Assembly: GCF_042666615.1 (NCBI RefSeq)
Contig: NZ_JBHTDD010000027.1
Location: 35,953 to 99,952, forward strand
Length of the DNA stretch: 64,000 bases
Source of the DNA: KBS50 sp042666615
GTDB taxonomy: Bacteria > Actinomycetota > Actinomycetes > Mycobacteriales > Micromonosporaceae
Direction of reading: 5' to 3'
The notes under the pieces are model-generated. The model did no database searches, was not told the origin of the DNA, and saw only the letters and a list, made by a program, of their open reading frames with translations. Below are positions 43,619-52,260 of the stretch, one piece after another; the stretch's first letter is position 1, and every line of letters begins with the position of its first letter. A program made the translations under genes and the position numbers.

Positions 43619-44877
43619 CCCTCCGCGTCGGGCGTTGCCGCCGGTCCGCGGCGGTGGGCTCCCTCGGCGTCCGCGACCGGTCGGGCGGGGTGGATCGTCC
43701 CGGTCACCTCACCGAGTGCCACCGTGGTGCCGTCCGGCCCCGGAGCCGTGGCCGAGATCGTCACGGTGTCCCCGTCCTCCAGGAACGTCCGGGTCGAACC
43801 GTCCGCGAGCGTCACCGGCTCGGCACCGCCCCAACTCAGCTCCAGGAAGGAGCCCACCTGGTCCCGTTCGGTCCCGGAGACCGTCCCCGAGGCGTACAGG
43901 TCACCCGTACGCAGCGCCGCACCGTTCACCGTGAGATGGGCGAGCTGCTGGGCGGGCGTCCAGTACATCGACGCGAACGGCGGCGAGCTGACCCGGTGGC
44001 CGTTCCAGTCCACCGCCATCCGCAGGTCCAGCCCCAACCGCGGCACGTCACGCAGGTAGTCCAGCACCGGCGGATCCTGCTCGGGCGCCGCCACCCAGGC
44101 GTCGGCGAGCGCCTCCAGCGGCACCAGCCACGGCGAGATGGAGGTGGCGAACGACTTGGCGAGGAACGGGCCGAGGGGCTGGTACTCCCACGCCTGGATG
44201 TCCCGGGCCGACCAGTCGTTCACCAGTACCACGCCGAATACGTACTGTGCGAAGTCGTCCACCGACACCCGCTCACCGAGCGCCGACGGTGTCCCGACCA
44301 CGAAGCCGACCTCGGCTTCGATGTCCAGCCGAACGGACGGACCGAACACCGGCCCGTCCGGCGTCGACCGCTGCCCGCTCGGTCGCACCACAGGCGTACC
44401 GGAGACGACGACCGTGCCGCCCCGTCCGTGGTACCCGATCGGCAGATGCCGCCAGTTGGGCAGGAGCGGCGGTTGTCCGGGCCGGAAGATCTGACCCACG
44501 TTGGCCGCGTGGTGTTCCGAGGAGTAGAAGTCGACGTAGTCGCCGACCTCGATCGGCAGCACCAACTCCACCTCGGCGAGCGGCACCAGCAGCGGCTCGA
44601 CGACCGCGCGATGCACGTCCTCGGTGAGCAGCTCCACGATCCGTTCCCGCACCGCCGTCCACTGCGGCCGGCCCAGGGCGAGGAACGCGTTGAGCGTCGG
44701 CTCCCGCAGCGCCCCACCGGCCAGCACCAGCCCGGCCGCCTCCGCCGCCGCCAGGTCCAGCACCAGATCCGCCACGCGGACGCCGATCCGCGGTGCCGCC
44801 CCGGCCCGCCGGAAGACCCCGTACGGCAGGTTGTGCAGCCCGTACGGCGATCCCACCGCGTCCCGTACCCAGGTCAT
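43597..44877 (-). CDS. fahA: Fumarylacetoacetase
   Basis: 426 residues. N-terminal SH3-like part followed by the FAH fold: IGYHGRGGTVVVSGTPV, LDIEAEVGFVVG, VLVNDWSARDIQAWEYQPLG and WTPAQQLAHLTVNG are all in place, with the metal-binding Asp/Glu in DIEAEV. It hydrolyses 4-fumarylacetoacetate to fumarate and acetoacetate, the last step of homogentisate degradation. ATG at 44877 overlaps the preceding gene's stop by 4 bases; the longer frame is not coding. The C-terminal 20 residues after the conserved core are low-complexity. Confidence 0.92.
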   Translation of the reverse strand: MTWVRDAVGSPYGLHNLPYGVFRRAGAAPRIGVRVADLVLDLAAAEAAGLVLAGGALREPTLNAFLALGRPQWTAVRERIVELLTEDVHRAVVEPLLVPLAEVELVLPIEVGDYVDFYSSEHHAANVGQIFRPGQPPLLPNWRHLPIGYHGRGGTVVVSGTPVVRPSGQRSTPDGPVFGPSVRLDIEAEVGFVVGTPSALGERVSVDDFAQYVFGVVLVNDWSARDIQAWEYQPLGPFLAKSFATSISPWLVPLEALADAWVAAPEQDPPVLDYLRDVPRLGLDLRMAVDWNGHRVSSPPFASMYWTPAQQLAHLTVNGAALRTGDLYASGTVSGTERDQVGSFLELSWGGAEPVTLADGSTRTFLEDGDTVTISATAPGPDGTTVALGEVTGTIHPARPVADAEGAHRRGPAATPDAEGQDAAVA

Positions 44878-45761
44878 CCGCGCCCTCGCTCCCGCTCGTC
44901 GATGCTGCTGGCAGTACCCTCGTGCATCAGGCCCAACCGGACCAGGTCTTCCACCGGTTCCGCGACGCTGCACGAGCCGAAGCCGATCCACAGCGGGCGG
45001 TTCCGGTCGCGGCGGACCCGGGTCGGGTCGACCACCCGCAACGGATCGGTGGCGGCCAGCAGTTCGGCCACCGCCGCCACCTCCGCGCCGTCGTCGGCGG
45101 CGGCCGTCGCGGCCAGTACGTTGACGAAGCCGTGATGAGTGAAGCCAGTCTCCGGGTCGGTGTGCCGCAACGCGTGGTGCAGGCCGGCGGTGAGTTTGAA
45201 CGGCAGTTGCCGGTCCCGGCAGGCGCAGATCACGGCGGCCAGTTCGACCGGGGTGGGGAACAGTTCGGCGGCCAGGCCGCCGGTGCGGAACTTCGCCGCG
45301 AGCCGGACGCCGGCGGCCCGCTCCCGGGCGATCTCGTCGAGCGCGGTGAGCAGTCCCCAGGTGAGCGGGACCTCGGCGTAGACGTCCAGATCGGGCCAGC
45401 GTCGGGCCAGCCCGACAAGCTCGGCCAGGCCGGGTCCGGGGTCCTCGCCCCGTTTGGCCACCGCCGCCTCCACCTGCCGGATCTCGAGCCGCGGGTCCGT
45501 CTGGTCGCGGACCGACGCCAGCTTTTCCAGTGGCACGTCGCCGATCATGCCGACGGCCAGCCGTTCCCCGGTCGCCAGCAGCGCCGGAATGTGGCCGAGC
45601 GCTGAGGCCGGTAGCAGCAGCGGGCCGACCAGGTCGGCGTACGCGGCGGCGCGGTGCCGGCGGTGACCGGCGACCGCCTCGGTCAGCGGGGCGTTGCCCG
45701 GTGGGAAGACGGCGGCGTCGTCGATCAACCGGTCGAAGAGCCGGGGCACCTGCGTTGACAC
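44874..45761 (-). CDS. Conserved unknown protein of the homogentisate locus, TIM-barrel-like
   Basis: 295 residues, no signal peptide or membrane segment. Alternating strands and helices suggest a TIM-barrel-like fold: DAAVFPPGNAPL, LAVGMIGDVPL, LDVYAEVPL, GVRLAAKFRTGG and LPFKLTAGLHHALRHTD, with HHGFVNVLAA late in the sequence. Conserved-looking Lys (AAKFRTGG, FKLTAGL) and His (GLHHALRH) could be active-site residues. It lies between fahA (4-base overlap) and divergent hmgA, in the position where the maleylacetoacetate step or a regulator might be expected. It does not resemble GST-type or DinB-type isomerases. No function is known to me. Start is GTG at 45761. Confidence 0.6.
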   Translation of the reverse strand: MSTQVPRLFDRLIDDAAVFPPGNAPLTEAVAGHRRHRAAAYADLVGPLLLPASALGHIPALLATGERLAVGMIGDVPLEKLASVRDQTDPRLEIRQVEAAVAKRGEDPGPGLAELVGLARRWPDLDVYAEVPLTWGLLTALDEIARERAAGVRLAAKFRTGGLAAELFPTPVELAAVICACRDRQLPFKLTAGLHHALRHTDPETGFTHHGFVNVLAATAAADDGAEVAAVAELLAATDPLRVVDPTRVRRDRNRPLWIGFGSCSVAEPVEDLVRLGLMHEGTASSIDERERGRG

Positions 45762-45796
45762 GAACAGAGAACTTACGGGACGCTACGACTAACGGA

Positions 45797-45825
45797 CAAC
45801 CGCGTCCGATTATCGGACGCGGTTG
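45797..45825. promoter_or_regulatory. Perfect 13-base inverted repeat between hmgA and the fahA operon
   Basis: CAACCGCGTCCGA (45797-45809) and TCGGACGCGGTTG (45813-45825) flank TTA. The symmetry, the position in the 95-base divergent promoter and the lack of any terminator role point to a repressor operator controlling both directions. Confidence 0.75.
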
Positions 45826-45856
45826 GCCGGTCACCGGGACAAATCGGGAGGCTGAC

Positions 45857-47020
45857 ATGCCGTACTACCGCAGCGTCGGCGAGGTGCCCCGCAAGCGGCA
45901 CACCCAGTTCCGTCAGCCCGACGGCAGCCTGTACGCCGAGGAGCTGATGGGGCAGGAGGGCTTCTCCTCCGACTCGTCGCTGCTCTACCACCGCCACCTG
46001 CCGACCGCGATCGTGGCGGCCGAGGAGTTCACCCCGCCCACTGTCACCAGGGTCCCGAATCTGCCGCTCAAGCCGCGGCACCTGCGCACCCACAAGCTCG
46101 ACAGCCCCGGCGCCGACCCGCTCCTCGGACGGCAGTACCTGCTCGCGAACGACGACGTGAAGATCGCGTACGTGGTGGCCGACCGGCCGTCGCCGCTGTA
46201 CCGCAGCGCGGTCGGCGACGAATGCCTGTACGTGGAGGCTGGACGGCTCCGGGTCGAATCCCCCTTCGGGGTGCTGGAGGTCACCGCCGGGGACTACGTC
46301 ATCGTGCCCACCTCGGTCACCCACCGCCTGGTGCCCGACGGACCGGCCCGGCTGTTGACCATCGAGGCGACCGGGCACATCGGTCCACCGAAGCGCTACC
46401 TCTCGGTCCGCGGCCAGTTCCTGGAACACGCGCCGTACTGCGAACGGGACATCCGCGGCCCTGGGGAACCGCTGCTGGTCGACGAGACCGACGTCGAGGT
46501 GCTGGTCCGGCACCGGCGCGGCTGGACGCGGTACACGTACGCCAACCACCCGTTCGACGTGGTGGGCTGGGACGGGCACCTCTACCCGTGGGCCTTCTCG
46601 ATCCACGACTTCGAGCCGATCACCGGCCGGATCCACCAGCCACCGCCGGTGCACCAGACATTCCAGGGCCCGAACTTCGTCATCTGCTCGTTCGTGCCCC
46701 GCAAGGTGGACTACCACCCACAGGCGATCCCGGTGCCGTACAACCACCACAACGTCGACTCCGACGAGATGCTCTTCTACACCGGCGGCAACTACGAGGC
46801 GCGGCGCGGTTCCGGCATCGAACAGGGATCCATCTCGCTGCATCCGGCCGGGTTCACCCACGGCCCGCAGCCGGGAGCCGCGGAGCGGGCGATCGGCGCC
46901 GACTTCTTCGACGAACTGGCCGTCATGGTGGACACCTTTCGGCCGCTGGACCTGTGCGAACCCGGGCTGGCCTGTGAGGATCCGGGGTACGCGTGGACCT
47001 GGGCCGGTCGGGCCGGCTGA
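45857..47020 (+). CDS. hmgA: Homogentisate 1,2-dioxygenase
   Basis: 387 residues, shorter than eukaryotic HGD but typical of the actinobacterial branch. Cupin fold with iron ligands in NHHNVDSDEMLFY (His, Glu) and SLHPAGFTHGP (His). It opens the homogentisate ring to maleylacetoacetate. GGGAGG precedes the ATG, which decides the start over a much longer open frame. Divergent from the unknown gene and fahA, with the palindrome at 45797 between them. It continues the pathway from HppD at 37515. Confidence 0.93.
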   Translation: MPYYRSVGEVPRKRHTQFRQPDGSLYAEELMGQEGFSSDSSLLYHRHLPTAIVAAEEFTPPTVTRVPNLPLKPRHLRTHKLDSPGADPLLGRQYLLANDDVKIAYVVADRPSPLYRSAVGDECLYVEAGRLRVESPFGVLEVTAGDYVIVPTSVTHRLVPDGPARLLTIEATGHIGPPKRYLSVRGQFLEHAPYCERDIRGPGEPLLVDETDVEVLVRHRRGWTRYTYANHPFDVVGWDGHLYPWAFSIHDFEPITGRIHQPPPVHQTFQGPNFVICSFVPRKVDYHPQAIPVPYNHHNVDSDEMLFYTGGNYEARRGSGIEQGSISLHPAGFTHGPQPGAAERAIGADFFDELAVMVDTFRPLDLCEPGLACEDPGYAWTWAGRAG

Positions 47021-47057
47021 GCCGCTCCCGAAGATCCACCGACATGCGGGAGGTCCC

Positions 47058-47555
47058 TCAGACCGGGACGATGGTCGGGGTGGGGGGCGGATAGAGCAGC
47101 GCAACGGCCACAGCGGCCAGCCCTTCGGCCCGACCGGTGAGACCGAGCCCGTCCGTGGTGGTGCCGGACACCGTGACGGGTGCCTCGATGGCCGCCGAGA
47201 GCACCCGCTGCGCCTCGTCCCGCCTTCGGCCGATCTTGGGGCGTACCCCGATGACCTGGATCGAGACGTTACCGATCGCCAACCCGGCGGCGCGCACCCG
47301 ACGGGCCGTCTCGCCCAGCAACGCGACGCCAGCGGCGCCCGCCCACTCCGGCTCGGCCACCCCGTAGTTCGAGCCGAGATCACCGAGGCCGGCGGCGGAG
47401 AGCAACGCGTCGCAGGCCGCGTGCGCCGCCACGTCGCCATCCGAGTGACCGGCGAGGCCGTTGACGTCCGGCCACAGCAGGCCGGCCACCCAGCACGGCC
47501 GGCCGGCCTCGAACGCGTGTACGTCGGTGCCCACGCCAACCCTCGGGACGATCAC
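47058..47555 (-). CDS. ispF: 2-C-methyl-D-erythritol 2,4-cyclodiphosphate synthase
   Basis: 165 residues, full length. The zinc site begins RVGVGTDVHAFEAG (Asp, His). HSDGDVAAHAACDALL and IGNVSIQVIGVRPKIG are the other conserved parts, with TTTDGLGLTGRAEGLAA at the C-terminus. It forms the cyclodiphosphate of the MEP isoprenoid pathway. GTG at 47555 is chosen for the family N-terminus (VIVPRVGVG). It follows ispD with an 88-base gap. The next gene in most actinobacteria, cysS, is absent here and lies 27 kb away. Confidence 0.92.
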   Translation of the reverse strand: MIVPRVGVGTDVHAFEAGRPCWVAGLLWPDVNGLAGHSDGDVAAHAACDALLSAAGLGDLGSNYGVAEPEWAGAAGVALLGETARRVRAAGLAIGNVSIQVIGVRPKIGRRRDEAQRVLSAAIEAPVTVSGTTTDGLGLTGRAEGLAAVAVALLYPPPTPTIVPV

Positions 47556-47643
47556 GAGCCGAGGGTACGCCGGCACGCACACCGGACCGGCACCGACGCC
47601 GGACCCGAGGTACGGCCGATTCGAACGGGTTACCAAGCCCGTG

Positions 47644-48342
47644 TCAGGCGTCAGCCGATGCGAGCAGGTGTTCGGCGAGGGAGAGGTCGAACGGTCGGGT
47701 GATCTTGAGGGCGTACTCCGAGCCGGGCACACATGCCACGGGAACACCCAGCTTCTCAACGAGTCCGGCGTCGTCGGTGAGCGGATCGACGGCTGCCGCG
47801 TGCGCGGCGACAAGCACCCGCCTGCGGAATCCCTGCGGCGTCTGCACGGCCCGCAGGGTCGCCCGGTCCACGGTGCCGAGCACGAGATCGTCGCCGGACA
47901 CCTCCTTGACCGTGTCGACCACGGGCAGCACCGGGATCACCGCGTCCCGACCGGACCGGACCGCGGCGGCCACCGACTCCACAAGCGCGGCGGGCGCGAG
48001 AGCCCGAGCCGCGTCGTGCACCAGGACGATCTCGGGACCCGCCGGTACGGCAGCCAGCGCGGCCGCCACCGACTCCTGCCGGGTGGCACCACCCGGCACC
48101 ACGGTCACCGGCGCCACCGAAGCCAGCAACGCCCGAACGGCGAGCAGCTCGGCGGCCGGTGCGGCCACCACGATCGAGCGTACCGACGGCGCCGCCGCCA
48201 TCCGGCGGACCGCGTGCACCAGCAGCGGCTCGCCACCGAGCGGCCGCAGGGCCTTCGGCGCGCCGGGGCCGAGACGCACCCCGGAACCCCCGGCAGGAAC
48301 AAGGACCGCGACGTCACCACGCGGATTGAGCTGCGCAGTCAC
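47644..48342 (-). CDS. ispD: 2-C-methyl-D-erythritol 4-phosphate cytidylyltransferase
   Basis: 232 residues. The nucleotidyltransferase signature is VLVPAGGSGVRLGPGAPKAL; also EIVLVHDAARALAPAALVES and LRAVQTPQGFRR. It couples methylerythritol phosphate to CTP in the MEP pathway. The GTG at 48342 has AAGGA seven bases upstream. It follows carD closely (38 bases), the order conserved across actinobacteria. Confidence 0.93.
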   Translation of the reverse strand: MTAQLNPRGDVAVLVPAGGSGVRLGPGAPKALRPLGGEPLLVHAVRRMAAAPSVRSIVVAAPAAELLAVRALLASVAPVTVVPGGATRQESVAAALAAVPAGPEIVLVHDAARALAPAALVESVAAAVRSGRDAVIPVLPVVDTVKEVSGDDLVLGTVDRATLRAVQTPQGFRRRVLVAAHAAAVDPLTDDAGLVEKLGVPVACVPGSEYALKITRPFDLSLAEHLLASADA

Positions 48343-48380
48343 GTCGCGGTCCTTGATCGATGAAACTGATCGACGAGGAC

Positions 48381-48866
48381 TCAGGCCTCGGTCAGCACCT
48401 TGTCGAGGAGGGTCTCCGCCTCGTCCTTGGTGCTCTTCTCGGCGAGCGCCACCTCGCCGACCAGAATGTCCCGGGCCTTGGCGAGCATCCGCTTCTCGCC
48501 CGCCGACAGTCCCCGCTCACGCTCCCGGCGCCAGAGGTCACGAACGACCTCAGCCACCTTAAGCGGGTTGCCGGAGGCCAACTTCTCCAGATTCGCCTTG
48601 TAACGCCGCGACCAGTTGGTCGGCTCCTCGGTGTGCGGAGCGCGGAGGACGTCGAAGACCTTGCCGAGGCCCTCTTCGCCTACCACCTCGCGCACGCCGA
48701 CGATCTCGGCGTTCTCGGCGGGAACCCGGACCGTGAGGTCACCCTGAGCGACCCTGAGGACGAGGTACTGCTTAGGCTCGCCCTTGATGACCCGAGTCTC
48801 GATTGCCTCGATGAGTGCGGCCCCGTGGTGGGGGTAAACAACGGTCTCGCCGACACTGAAAACCAT
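48381..48866 (-). CDS. carD: CarD-family transcription factor
   Basis: 161 residues. The N-terminal RNA-polymerase-interacting domain (VFSVGETVVYPHHGAALIEA, YLVLRVAQGDLTVRVPAE) and a helical DNA-binding C-terminus (NWSRRYKANLEKLASGNPLK, GEKRMLAKARDILVGEVALA) match mycobacterial CarD along the full length. It stabilises open promoter complexes and supports rRNA and stress transcription; it is essential in mycobacteria. AAAGGGG lies upstream of the ATG. Confidence 0.96.
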   Translation of the reverse strand: MVFSVGETVVYPHHGAALIEAIETRVIKGEPKQYLVLRVAQGDLTVRVPAENAEIVGVREVVGEEGLGKVFDVLRAPHTEEPTNWSRRYKANLEKLASGNPLKVAEVVRDLWRRERERGLSAGEKRMLAKARDILVGEVALAEKSTKDEAETLLDKVLTEA

Positions 48867-49259
48867 AGGTTCGAAACCCCTTTCGCTGTGTCTAGGGTAA
48901 CACGCTCAGGCACCCATGTCTCACCGCAGTCCTGACCGTTAACGCAGCTCAGAGGCCCTGTGAGAGGTCTTTCTTGAGCTTGACAGCGAGCCATATGGCT
49001 GGTTTAGCCACGTTGAGTCACGTATATATCACCCGTGGCACATGGTCACGGGTGACAGCTGCCGCTCCCCAATTCTAGCTCGTCCGGCAGCCGGACAACC
49101 CGTACTGGCCGGGACGCGCGCAGCTCCGCGTCGCCCGACCCGGACCTGGCGTCGGAGACGCCCCGAGATCGATGGCCGCACCCCTGGCCATCAGCGGCCG
49201 GGTACGGGACGCTGGAGGCGAACGGCACACGTCTTCGGCGAACGGGTCAGGGGGCGCGA
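48867..49259. other. 393-base intergenic region upstream of carD
   Basis: No convincing gene. TACCCT (minus strand, about 48895) is a candidate -10 for carD. TCACCCGTG (49029-49037) and CACGGGTGA (49047-49055) make a 9-base inverted repeat. A TTGACA at about 48979 could be a plus-strand -35. The part beyond 49100 is GC-rich and unremarkable. Confidence 0.45.
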
Positions 49260-49979
49260 ATGAGTCGATCGGGCAACGGCGACGGCGGGCCCGACGGCGG
49301 CCTGCCCGACCTGCCGCCCGGCTGGGGCCCGATCGTCATCCCGGACGATCCTTCCGAACTCGCCGAGGAGGCCGCGGCGGTCCGGCGCGAACTGCGTCAT
49401 CGTGTTCAGGCGGAACGCGGCCCCTGGTGGCGCCGACGCGATCTACTGGCCTTCCTTCTGCTGATCGTCGCGTTGCTCGGCACCATGGCGAGCCTCGCCG
49501 CGGTGATCCGGACCAGCGCCACCAGGCAGGCCGGCAGCGCGGCCACCACCCCGTCCCCAGGGAACGACGGGGCGGGTGACGCCCCGAGCCGCAGCCTGCC
49601 TGCCCTCGATCTGGCCGGTGAGCGCGGTGAGCTGGTCCCCGTACGCGGCCTGCTGCCCGCCTTGATCATATTGGTGGACGGTTGCGACTGCGCCGGCCGG
49701 ATCGACGCCGCGCTACTGGCGGCCCCACCAGAGGTGACTGTGGTGGCGGTCGCCACCGGGACGGTGCCGCCAGCGCCCCCGACCGTCCCGCCCGGCGGGC
49801 ACCTGCGCCGGTTGGCCGATCCCGCCAGCGAGTTACGAACCGTCCTCGGACTGGAGCCGCCGGCCGGCCGGCCCACCGCGGTGCTGGTCGGCCGCTCGGC
49901 CACCATCGTGCGGACCGTTCCCGAATACGAGGCGCCCGAACAGTTCCTCACCGACCTGCCGGACCTGGTCGACCGTTGA
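49260..49979 (+). CDS. Membrane-anchored thioredoxin-fold-like protein
   Basis: 239 residues. A Pro/Glu-rich cytoplasmic N-terminus precedes one membrane helix (about 62-82, LLAFLLLIVALLGTMASLAAV), a Ser/Ala-rich linker and an exported domain of about 130 residues. The domain has LIILVDGCDCAGRIDAALLA and late strand PTAVLVGRSATIVRTVPE, the layout of a thioredoxin-like fold with C-x-C in place of CxxC. Redox activity is inferred only from this. AGGGGG precedes the ATG. No named family recognised. Confidence 0.55.
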   Translation: MSRSGNGDGGPDGGLPDLPPGWGPIVIPDDPSELAEEAAAVRRELRHRVQAERGPWWRRRDLLAFLLLIVALLGTMASLAAVIRTSATRQAGSAATTPSPGNDGAGDAPSRSLPALDLAGERGELVPVRGLLPALIILVDGCDCAGRIDAALLAAPPEVTVVAVATGTVPPAPPTVPPGGHLRRLADPASELRTVLGLEPPAGRPTAVLVGRSATIVRTVPEYEAPEQFLTDLPDLVDR

Positions 49980-49998
49980 CCGGGCGGGTCGATGTTGA

Positions 49999-51057
49999 TC
50001 AGTCCGGCGACTGGTGCTCCAGCGACGCCGCGTACAGCGTCAGGCCCGGACCGAAGGCGAGCAGCACCACGCGCTCTGGTGGATCGACGGCCCGCCACAT
50101 CCGGTCCAGGATCAGCAGCGTGGTCGGTGACGAGCAGTTGCCGTTCTCGGCAAGCGTGGCCCGGGACGCCGCCAACGCCGTCGGAGGCAGCTTGAGCTGT
50201 CGTTCCACCACCGTGAGGATCCGCGGCCCGCCCGGGTGCACCGCCCAGCCCTCCACGTCGGCCCGGCGCCAACCTTGCCGATCCAACAGTTCGTCGACGA
50301 GTGCCTCGACATGCGCCGCCAGCACCTGCGGAACCTTCGGCGACAGACCCATCCGGAAACCGGTGTCGGTCACCTCCCAGGTCATGTGATCGGCGGTCGA
50401 CGTGTCGGTCCGTGCCGCGACCTCGCGGACCGCGTACCCGGGCCGGTCCCCGGGCACCAGCACCGCCGCCGCCGCCGCGTCCGAGAACAACGCGTGCGAG
50501 ACGATCTGCTGGGTGTCCATCCGCGCCGAGGCGGGCTGGATGTGCAGGCTTGTCAGCTCCGCGCAGAGCAGCAGCGCCGGCCGGCCCCGAGCCGCGACGA
50601 AGTCGCTGGCCGCGCCCAGGCCGGGCAGGGCGGCATAGCAGCCCATGTGCCCGACGAACAATCGCTGGACATCGGAGGCCATCCCCATGTCCCGGGCCAG
50701 CAGGATGTCGGGACCCGGGGTCGCGTACCCGGTGCACGAGCAGACGGCGAACAAGCCGATGTCCGTGGCCGACACCCCGGCGTCGGTCAATGCCCGGTCC
50801 ACCGCCTCCTTGCCCAGCGGCAGGACCTCGGTCAGGTAGCGACGCATCCGGCGCTCGGTCGGCCAGTCCGAGACGTCCTCGAGCAGAGGGTTGACCGCCG
50901 CCTGCCGGGTGTCCACGCCCGAGTTGGCGAAGATTCGCTCGGCCAGCGCCCGGGTAGCGCCCGCGAAATGACCGGCGAAGAACCCGTCCCACAGGTCCCG
51001 CTGATTGGCCCGCGGCGGCAGTGCCACCCCCATGCCGGCGATCACCGGGCTCACCAT
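49999..51057 (-). CDS. Type III polyketide synthase (chalcone-synthase-like)
   Basis: 352 residues, normal length. The catalytic triad is visible: Cys140 (VGHMGCYAALPG), His274 (WAVHPGGPR) and Asn307 (ENGNCSSPTT). It condenses malonyl-CoA units onto an acyl starter, probably forming an alkylresorcinol or pyrone. ATG at 51057 overlaps the flavoprotein stop by 7 bases. The neighbouring flavoprotein, methyltransferase and UbiA prenyltransferase match the content of the Actinoplanes missouriensis agq cluster for alkyl-O-dihydrogeranyl-methoxyhydroquinones. Confidence 0.92.
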   Translation of the reverse strand: MVSPVIAGMGVALPPRANQRDLWDGFFAGHFAGATRALAERIFANSGVDTRQAAVNPLLEDVSDWPTERRMRRYLTEVLPLGKEAVDRALTDAGVSATDIGLFAVCSCTGYATPGPDILLARDMGMASDVQRLFVGHMGCYAALPGLGAASDFVAARGRPALLLCAELTSLHIQPASARMDTQQIVSHALFSDAAAAAVLVPGDRPGYAVREVAARTDTSTADHMTWEVTDTGFRMGLSPKVPQVLAAHVEALVDELLDRQGWRRADVEGWAVHPGGPRILTVVERQLKLPPTALAASRATLAENGNCSSPTTLLILDRMWRAVDPPERVVLLAFGPGLTLYAASLEHQSPD

Positions 51058-52217
51058 CGAGGCGCCGATCCGTCGCGGTCCGGGTCTCCGCCCAGCGCGG
51101 CGATGCCGAGCCAGTCGGCGCAGACGTCCGAAGTGGCCGGATGCAGCGATCCGCACCGGGCGTCGCGGTAGAGCCGCTCCAGCGGATGGCCCCGCCTGGT
51201 GGCCGACGTCCCGGCCGCCTCCAGCATCGACGCCGCCACCTCGGCCGCCGTGGTGCCGGCCAGGAGCTTGGCCCGCCACACCCAGCGATTGGTTTCCGCG
51301 TCCCCAGGTGCCTCGTCCACCCGCCGGGCCGCCTCGGCGACGACCAGGTGAGCAGCGGCGACCGCCGCGTCCGCCCGACCGATCCGGGCCCGCACCGCAG
51401 GCAGCTTGTCCAGTCCGCGCCCGGTCAGGTGGTCCACCGCGGCGTCGATGGCCGCCCGGGCCACCCCCACATACACCGCCGCGTAGCTGGCTACCAGCCA
51501 GTGCGGCATCAACTGGGCCACCACCAGGGCCAGCCCCTCGACCCCTCCGAGCAACCGGTCCGCCGGCACCACCGTGTCCAGATGCAGGTCGTGCGAGGCG
51601 GTGGCGCGCATCCCGAGGGCGTCCCAGGTGGGTTCCACGCGCACCCCGGCCGACGCGGGGACCAGGAACTGGGACACCACCGACTGGTCGACGGCGCTGC
51701 GGGCGGCGACCAGGTATGCGTCGGCGTGCCCGGCCCCCGAACAGAACGTCTTCGCGCCCTTGATGCGATAGCCGCCGTCCACCGGTTCGTAGACCGTGGA
51801 CAGTTGCGACAGCCGGGCACCGGCGCCACGTTCGCTCATCGCCACGCCGTACCACCGTCCGGTGGCGGCGTCGGCGAGCAGCCGGTCCCGGGCGGCCAGC
51901 GCCTCGTCGGGGATGCCGAGCGACTCGGCCAGTTCCTCCGTCACCGCGCTCAACGCCCCGGTCACCGACGCGTGCATGTTGAACACCAGGGCGGTGGCCC
52001 CGTTTCCCCGGGCCAGCTCGGTGGCGACGGCCGCGTAGCCGGCGAAGCTGGCGCCCCGGCCACCCAGCCCGGCCGGCACCATCAGACCCAGCAGGCCGGC
52101 CTCGCCGAGGTCCACGAAGTCCTGGGCCGGGAACGACCCGTCCCGGTCGTGCGCCGCGGCCCGGGCCGCGAACCGTGGCGCCAATCTGCGCGCGGCGTCC
52201 ACCGCTTCCAACGACAT
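51051..52217 (-). CDS. Acyl-CoA-dehydrogenase-fold flavoprotein
   Basis: 388 residues. The fold is clear: helical N-terminus (FAARAAAHDRDGSFPAQDF), FAD-side beta domain (GVAMSERGAGARLSQL, IKGAKTFCSGAGHADAYLVA) and C-terminal helical bundle (GVARAAIDAAVDHLTG, LERLYRDARCGSLHPATSD). RDARC-type and Y-D-R residues near the end are of the kind found in monooxygenase relatives rather than classical dehydrogenases; no clear catalytic Glu is seen. In this cluster it probably hydroxylates the polyketide ring; a desaturase role is the alternative. AAGGGGG precedes the ATG at 52217. Confidence 0.75.
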   Translation of the reverse strand: MSLEAVDAARRLAPRFAARAAAHDRDGSFPAQDFVDLGEAGLLGLMVPAGLGGRGASFAGYAAVATELARGNGATALVFNMHASVTGALSAVTEELAESLGIPDEALAARDRLLADAATGRWYGVAMSERGAGARLSQLSTVYEPVDGGYRIKGAKTFCSGAGHADAYLVAARSAVDQSVVSQFLVPASAGVRVEPTWDALGMRATASHDLHLDTVVPADRLLGGVEGLALVVAQLMPHWLVASYAAVYVGVARAAIDAAVDHLTGRGLDKLPAVRARIGRADAAVAAAHLVVAEAARRVDEAPGDAETNRWVWRAKLLAGTTAAEVAASMLEAAGTSATRRGHPLERLYRDARCGSLHPATSDVCADWLGIAALGGDPDRDGSAPRW

Positions 52218-52260
52218 GTAGCCCCCTTCGCCGATCACCCACTACCCCCGTCCGACGGCG

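Noticed and set aside
43597..45858. FAH as a 753-residue fusion with an upstream domain
   Set aside because: The extra 5' frame overlaps the coherent unknown gene at 44874-45761 and is Arg/Pro-rich; ATG 44877 with a 4-base overlap is the natural start.
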